Below are positions 56,083 to 56,527 of a stretch of 56,527 bases of DNA, in pieces; position 1 is the first letter of the stretch; every line of letters starts with the position of its first letter. Source of the stretch: Planctomycetales bacterium (lineage in GTDB: Bacteria > Omnitrophota > Gorgyraeia > Gygaellales > Profunditerraquicolaceae); assembly GCA_005239725.1 (NCBI GenBank), contig SBBM01000028.1, forward strand, positions 1 through 56,527, given 5' to 3'. The notes beneath the pieces were generated by a model. The model did no database searches and was not told where the DNA came from. It saw only the letters and a program-made list of their open reading frames with translations. Both the position numbers and the translations under genes were made by a program.

Positions 56083-56527
56083 CCGCCAGACTCCCCCATT
56101 TCCCCTGGCTTTTAAGAATCAGCTCCGCAACTTCGCGCACAGCGCCCCTGCCGCCTTCTTTAGAAGTAATATAGTGGCTTGCCTGTTTGATTTCAGGGCA
56201 TGCGCCGGGCACAGCCACGGCAAAACCTACCCGCTTCATAAGGCATAAATCCACCAGGTCATCTCCCATAAAAGAGACCTCATCCAGGCCGACTTTATAT
56301 CTTGCTAAAATCTTATCCAGGACACTCGATTTCGGGGAAATATTTTCGAATACCGCCTCAACCCGCATGTCCCTGGCGCGGGGCCTTATCGCCCGCGAAC
56401 TTTTAGCGGTAATAAGTATGGTGGGTATGCCTGCCTTCTTTAATAAATAAACCCCTAAACCGTCATGGACATCAAATAATTTTAAATCCCTGCCTTTGGA
56501 ATCGTAGATTATCCTGCCGTCGGTTAA
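56066..56527 (-). CDS. kdsC: 3-deoxy-D-manno-octulosonate 8-phosphate phosphatase (5'-truncated by window edge)
   Basis: HAD-family phosphatase that makes free Kdo for lipid A. The 5' end lies outside the window: the frame is open to base 56527 and starts within the first HAD motif ('LTDGRIIYDSKG', normally preceded by DVDGV). Present are 'FDVHDGLGVYLLKKAG', 'ILITAKSSRAIRPRARDM', and 'VSFMGDDLVDLCLMKRVGFAVAVPGA'. The track ORF starts at an internal Met. It overlaps lptC/A by 17 bases. Confidence 0.93.
   Translation of the reverse strand, partial: LTDGRIIYDSKGRDLKLFDVHDGLGVYLLKKAGIPTILITAKSSRAIRPRARDMRVEAVFENISPKSSVLDKILARYKVGLDEVSFMGDDLVDLCLMKRVGFAVAVPGACPEIKQASHYITSKEGGRGAVREVAELILKSQGKWGSLAGVYDV

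Overview
The window is a dense block of bacterial housekeeping genes. Every gene I accept lies on the minus strand, so transcription runs from high to low coordinates. The gene set points to an anaerobic, Gram-negative-type bacterium: LPS export and Kdo genes (lptB, an LptC/LptA-like fusion, kdsC), an OmpA-like lipoprotein, Wood-Ljungdahl-type C1 genes (fchA, folD, metF), GH57 and DUF4912 glucan proteins, and SpoIID without other sporulation genes. Together with the many short palindromic or tandem intergenic elements, this suggests Candidatus Omnitrophota (PVC group) or a close relative. That assignment is inference; there is no rRNA in the window.

Layout in transcription order (right to left): (1) 56.5-53.5 kb: kdsC (cut by the window edge), lptC/A, lptB, a trigger factor that seems to lack its PPIase domain, and clpP. 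(2) 52.8-48.0 kb: a class V aminotransferase, a pair of tiny ORFs, serA, and a metallophosphatase/thioredoxin-like fusion coupled to serA. (3) 47.9-41.4 kb: a homocitrate-synthase-like enzyme, purA, an OmpA lipoprotein, a coiled-coil protein, DUF4912 and a GH57 glucan enzyme. (4) 41.3-31.2 kb: the classical uppS-cdsA-dxr-rseP-ispG-proS-rimP-nusA-infB cluster. (5) 31.1-28.3 kb: trpS, scpA, ruvB. (6) 28.3-27.8 kb: a 550-base gene-free, palindrome-rich gap. (7) 27.8-22.9 kb: DUF2905, spoIID, queA, an HD-GYP signalling protein, tgt. (8) 22.8-16.0 kb: trmD, rplS, rnhB, yraN, fchA, folD, a restriction-modification cassette, metF, and an FAD oxidoreductase. (9) 16-10 kb: a TPR lipoprotein/exported protein with its own promoter, polA, glgA, coaE. 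(10) 10.2-5.5 kb: rho, rpmE, prfA, prmC, murA. (11) 5.4-0 kb: trpG-D-C-F, a zinc-ribbon membrane protein, trpB-A, with no trpE.

Functionally the genes are mostly translation, envelope, isoprenoid, tryptophan and one-carbon metabolism in tightly packed operons with many 4-23 base overlaps. The main accessory element is the AT-rich restriction-modification cassette, which sits between folD and metF beside a MITE-like element with about 37-base inverted ends.

The most unusual signal is not a gene. Several unrelated families of short degenerate tandem repeats (unit types TAGCGGA, ACTAGTA, CAAGTGT, CGAAAAA) and palindromes (TGCCTGCCGGCAGGCA, GGGGACGGTTCTC, the AATGAACCTGCCGG type) fill gene junctions. 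They often start exactly at a stop codon or supply it. The same kinds of sequence also occur as in-frame insertions inside essential genes (ispG, trmD, prmC twice). I treat this as the best candidate for an undescribed system: a family of gene-end or in-frame tolerated mobile repeats. All functional calls come from reading the sequence; no database search was run.
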